Below, in pieces: positions 39,197-41,910 of a stretch of DNA of 41,910 bases. Source of the DNA: Caldovatus aquaticus (GTDB taxonomy: Bacteria; Pseudomonadota; Alphaproteobacteria; Acetobacterales; Acetobacteraceae). The notes under the pieces are model-generated. The model was not told the origin of the DNA, did no database searches, and saw nothing but the letters and a program-made list of their open reading frames with translations. The position numbers were made by a program, and so were the translations under genes. Location of the stretch: the NCBI RefSeq assembly GCF_019458025.1, contig NZ_JAHZUY010000032.1, forward strand, positions 1 to 41,910. The letters are read 5' to 3'. The stretch's first letter is position 1. Every line of letters begins with the position of its first letter.

Positions 39197-40495
39197 CTAC
39201 GCCGCCGCCTCCGCGAGCAGGCCCGCATCCGTGGCGGCGACGGCCCGCAGCCGCCGCAGCTCCCCCGGCCGGCCCGCCGCCGCGCCGGGGCGGGCGAGGC
39301 GGATCGGCGCGAACTGCTCGGTGTGGCCGCGGTCCGCGCGTTCGAGCAGCACCGTCTCCTCGCGCCCCACGCGGCCCTCGTAGAAGCGCCGCGCCGCCCG
39401 GGCGCCGGCCGCGCGCAGCCGCGCCGCGCGCTCGCGCCGCAGCGCCACGGGCAGTTGCGGCATCCGCGCCGCCGGCGTGCCGGGGCGCTCGGAGTAGGGG
39501 AAGACGTGCAGGAAGGCCAGCCCCGCCTCCTCCACCAGCGCGAGCGTCTGGGCGAAGTGCTCCTCGGTCTCGGTCGGGAAGCCGGCGATCAGGTCGGCGC
39601 CGAAGGCGATCTCCGGCCGCAGGCTCCGGGCCCGGCGCACGAAGGCGAGCGCATCGGCGCGGGAATGGCGCCGCTTCATGCGCTTGAGGATCAGGTCGGC
39701 GCCGTGCTGCAGCGAGAGGTGCAGGTGCGGCATCAGCCGCGGCTCCTCCGCGATCAGTCGCCAGAGGTCCTCGTCCACCTCCACCGGGTCGAGCGAGGAG
39801 AGGCGGAGCCGGGGCAGCTCCGGCACCAGGCGCAGCAGGCGGCGGCAGAGCTGGCCGAGCGTCGGCCGCCCCGGCAGGTCGGGGCCGTAGCTCGTGATGT
39901 CCACCCCGGTCAGCACCACCTCGCGGTAGCCGCTCCGCACCAGCGTGCGCACCTGCTCCACCACCGCGCCCACCGGGACGCTGCGCGAGGGGCCGCGGCC
40001 GAAGGGGATGACGCAGAAGGTGCAGCGGTGGTCGCAGCCCTGCTGCACCTGCACGAAGGCGCGCGCGCGCCCGGCGAATTCGGTGACGAGGTGCGCCGCC
40101 GTCTCGCGCGCCGCCATGATGTCGCCGGCGGGCGCGGGCGGCGCGTCGAGGCTCCTCCAGGTCTCCGGCCTCAGCTTGTCGGCGTTGCCGATGACGCGCG
40201 CAACACCCGGCAGCGCCGCCCAGTCCTCGGGCCGGAGCTGCGCGGCGCAGCCGGTGACGAGGATGCGCGCCTCCGGGTTCTCGCGATGGGCGCGGCGGAT
40301 CGCCTGGCGCGCCTGGCGCTCGGCCTCGGCGGTGACGGCGCAGGTGTTGACGACGATGGTCTCGGCGCCGTGCCCGGCGGCGGTCGCCAGCGCGCGCATC
40401 GCCTCGGATTCGTAGGTGTTGAGCCGGCAGCCGAAGGTCAGCAGGCGGACGCCCGCCGCCCGCTCTCCCCCGCCCCGGGCCGTCGCCGCGCTCAT
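39197..40495 (-). CDS. mtaB: tRNA (t6A37) C2-methylthiotransferase MtaB
   Basis: The 432-aa radical-SAM enzyme has an N-terminal UPF0004 domain with three cluster cysteines (Cys23 in [10 protein letters not shown], Cys52 in [10 protein letters not shown], Cys83 in TGCAAQL) and the radical-SAM CxxxCxxC at Cys154, Cys158, Cys161 ([18 protein letters not shown]). [14 protein letters not shown] and [13 protein letters not shown] mark the MtaB (not MiaB) branch, and the TRAM-like C terminus is short. It adds methylthio to t6A at position 37 of ANN-decoding tRNAs. ATG 40495 overlaps the dapF stop by 4 bp. Confidence 0.93.
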   Translation of the reverse strand: MSAATARGGGERAAGVRLLTFGCRLNTYESEAMRALATAAGHGAETIVVNTCAVTAEAERQARQAIRRAHRENPEARILVTGCAAQLRPEDWAALPGVARVIGNADKLRPETWRSLDAPPAPAGDIMAARETAAHLVTEFAGRARAFVQVQQGCDHRCTFCVIPFGRGPSRSVPVGAVVEQVRTLVRSGYREVVLTGVDITSYGPDLPGRPTLGQLCRRLLRLVPELPRLRLSSLDPVEVDEDLWRLIAEEPRLMPHLHLSLQHGADLILKRMKRRHSRADALAFVRRARSLRPEIAFGADLIAGFPTETEEHFAQTLALVEEAGLAFLHVFPYSERPGTPAARMPQLPVALRRERAARLRAAGARAARRFYEGRVGREETVLLERADRGHTEQFAPIRLARPGAAAGRPGELRRLRAVAATDAGLLAEAAA

Positions 40496-41328
40496 GCCGG
40501 ATAGGCCGCGAGGTCGAGCTGGCCGGTGAAGGCGGTGGCGACCGGGCCGGTCATCAGCACGTGCCCGTCCGCGGCCCGCCATTCGATGGCGAGCTCGCCG
40601 CCCGGCAGCACCACCGTGGCGCGCCGCCCGGCGAGGCCACGGCGGTGGGCGTTGACCAGCGCCGCGCAGGCGCCGGAGCCGCAGGCCAGCGTCATCCCCG
40701 CGCCGCGCTCCCACACCACGAGCCGCAGCCGGTCCGGCGCCAGCACCTGGGCGAAGCCGATGTTGGCGCGCTCGGGGAAGAGCGGATGCCGCTCCAGCGC
40801 CGGGCCGAGCGTCGCGACGGGGACCGCGTCGAGATCGGGCACGAAGAAGGTGGCGTGCGGATTGCCCATCGAGCAGGCGGCGGGACCCTCCGCCGCTCCG
40901 GCGGCGAGCGGCAGGCGGAGGGTGTCCATCGGCTCGGCGAGCGGCACCTCCTGCCAGCCGAGGCGCGGCGGGCCCATGTCCACGGTGACGCTGCCGTCGG
41001 GATGGACCTCCGCGGGCAGGTCACCGGCGAGGGTCCGCACCACCACGCGCCGCCGGCCGGTCTCGGCGGCGATCAGGGCGGCGACGCAGCGCGTCGCGTT
41101 GCCGCAGGCCCCGGCCTCGGAGCCGTCCGGGTTGCGGATGCGCAGGAACACGTCGGCGCCGGCCCCGGCGGGCTCGAGCGAGACCAGCTGGTCGCAGCCG
41201 ATGCCGCGCCGCCGGTCGGCGAGGGCCGCGACGCGCGCCGGCGTGAGGCCGAGCGGGGCGGCGCGCTCGTCGAGCACGACGAAGTCGTTGCCGAGCCCGT
41301 GCATCTTGCGGAAGGGGAGGAGAGGCAT
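40492..41328 (-). CDS. dapF: Diaminopimelate epimerase
   Basis: The 278-aa enzyme begins [20 protein letters not shown] and has the two catalytic cysteines in their motifs: Cys75 in [11 protein letters not shown] and Cys216 in [13 protein letters not shown]. It converts LL- to meso-diaminopimelate for lysine and peptidoglycan. The ATG at 41328 has a weak ribosome site. First gene of dapF-mtaB-ftsY, an arrangement common in alphaproteobacteria. Confidence 0.97.
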   Translation of the reverse strand: MPLLPFRKMHGLGNDFVVLDERAAPLGLTPARVAALADRRRGIGCDQLVSLEPAGAGADVFLRIRNPDGSEAGACGNATRCVAALIAAETGRRRVVVRTLAGDLPAEVHPDGSVTVDMGPPRLGWQEVPLAEPMDTLRLPLAAGAAEGPAACSMGNPHATFFVPDLDAVPVATLGPALERHPLFPERANIGFAQVLAPDRLRLVVWERGAGMTLACGSGACAALVNAHRRGLAGRRATVVLPGGELAIEWRAADGHVLMTGPVATAFTGQLDLAAYPA

Positions 41329-41580
41329 CGCTGGCGCTCATATGCGCCGGTTCGCCGCGCGATCCAAGGTGGCGGGCGGCGGCGGGCGGCCCTCTGCCGG
41401 CGCGGGCCCGTGCCGGACGCGGCCCGGCACGAGGGGGTGGCTCCGGCGGGCAATCGCCCGCTCCGGCCGGGGGCCGCCGCCTCGCGGGGGCGAGCCTCGC
41501 GCCGCAGCCGCCGACCGAACGCGTGGCGGCGGCTTGCAATCCTCGCCGACGCGTGCCAGAACCCGCCGCGCCAACGGGGC

Positions 41581-41655
41581 GCGGGCGTAGCTCAGGGGTA
41601 GAGCACAACCTTGCCAAGGTTGGGGTCGAGGGTTCGAATCCCTTCGCCCGCTCCA
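41581..41655 (+). tRNA. tRNA-Gly (anticodon GCC)
   Basis: The sequence folds as a standard cloverleaf: acceptor GCGGGCG pairs with CGCCCGC, D-loop CTCAGGGGTAGAG, anticodon loop TTGCCAA with GCC, T-arm GGGTTCGAATCCC, and an encoded CCA at 41653-41655. It reads GGC/GGU codons. It lies between dapF and an IS3-family fragment. Confidence 0.97.
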
Positions 41656-41784
41656 GTCGCCGCTTCCCTCAACTCCCTCCCCTGGGTTGTTGCCGCGCTG
41701 AGCCTCGGGGTTGGCCGGAGATGGCGCGGCGGGAATGATACTTCGATAGCGCAATGAACACCTTCCGGGCGCTTCTCTCCGCTC

Positions 41785-41910
41785 TGGAGTGCACCCCGTC
41801 AGACCGGGCACACGGCTTGGGTTGCTGACTGCTGGGCGATGAGCTCGCGCGGCGAGAGCATGCGCAAGCCGCTATGGGGGTGGATGGCGTTGTAATCCTC
41901 GAACCGGGCG
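41785..41910 (-). mobile_element. End of an IS3-family insertion sequence
   Basis: The transposase stop at 41799 lies 14 bases inside TGGAGTGCACCCCGTCAGAC, which starts with TG and has the TG-x3-TGCACCCC form of IS3-family terminal inverted repeats. The boundary at 41785 is inferred, as the other end is outside the window. Confidence 0.5.
41799..41910 (-). CDS. IS3-family transposase OrfB, C-terminal fragment (cut by window edge)
   Basis: The minus strand encodes 36 residues, ARFEDYNAIHPHSGLRMLSP then RELIAQQSAT and a short tail before TGA (TCA at 41799-41801). The DYN-x-x-HPHSGL-x-x-x-SPRE motif is diagnostic for the end of the rve integrase domain of IS3-family OrfB. The catalytic part is outside the window. 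Confidence 0.85.
   Translation of the reverse strand, partial: ARFEDYNAIHPHSGLRMLSPRELIAQQSATQAVCPV

Noticed and set aside
41338-41811. Minus-strand frame containing RRDSNPRPQPWQGCALPLSY
   Set aside because: This is the well-known spurious translation across a tRNA gene; it is antisense to tRNA-Gly at 41581-41655.

Overview
The window is about 74% G+C chromosomal DNA with tightly packed genes, frequent ATGA stop/start overlaps and strong Shine-Dalgarno sites. The gene content (dapF-mtaB-ftsY, a GltD-like flavoprotein beside KorAB, a pimeloyl-CoA-type beta-oxidation set, a Hint-domain protein with RTX-like repeats) suggests an alphaproteobacterium, probably Rhodospirillales/Acetobacteraceae. 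That placement is inference from protein style, not from an rRNA gene. Both edges cut insertion sequences: an IS5-family (IS427-like) transposase end at 1-117 and an IS3-family OrfB end at 41799-41910.

Left part (1-8.2 kb): an RTX-like/Hint protein, a 1.1 kb non-coding stretch with a striking low-G+C island, a three-gene minus-strand operon (RidA/CnbZ-like protein, FMN alpha-hydroxy-acid oxidase, thiamine-diphosphate enzyme), greB, and a thiolase. Middle (8.2-17.6 kb): the thiolase is divergent from a trifunctional-type enoyl-CoA hydratase/3-hydroxyacyl-CoA dehydrogenase followed by two acyl-CoA dehydrogenase genes, matching the logic of pim operons for dicarboxylyl-CoA beta-oxidation. Convergent to it is a three-gene 2-oxoacid:ferredoxin oxidoreductase operon whose first gene is a GltD-like flavoprotein fused to ferredoxin domains. 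After a 1 kb gene-free spacer come an RraA-like aldolase and a cytosolic class A beta-lactamase-fold hydrolase.

Right part (20-41.7 kb): grpE, dnaK and dnaJ on the minus strand (grpE separated from dnaK by 658 bp), murJ, argD-argF, a sugar-acid pair (uronate dehydrogenase-like SDR and an aldose epimerase-like protein), a second RraA-like protein, the tkt-gap-pgk carbon-metabolism operon, a VIT/CCC1-like membrane protein, dapF-mtaB-ftsY and a tRNA-Gly(GCC).

The least expected signals are non-coding. A ~41 bp GC-rich sequence ending in CTAG occurs at least three times, plus a 28 bp partial copy. In two copies its CTAG supplies the stop codon of the adjacent gene, and in the partial copy the IS5 end abuts that CTAG. 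In addition, several convergent gene pairs carry stop codons inside, or next to, inverted repeats that look like bidirectional terminators. I see no CRISPR array, no prophage and no clear defence island.
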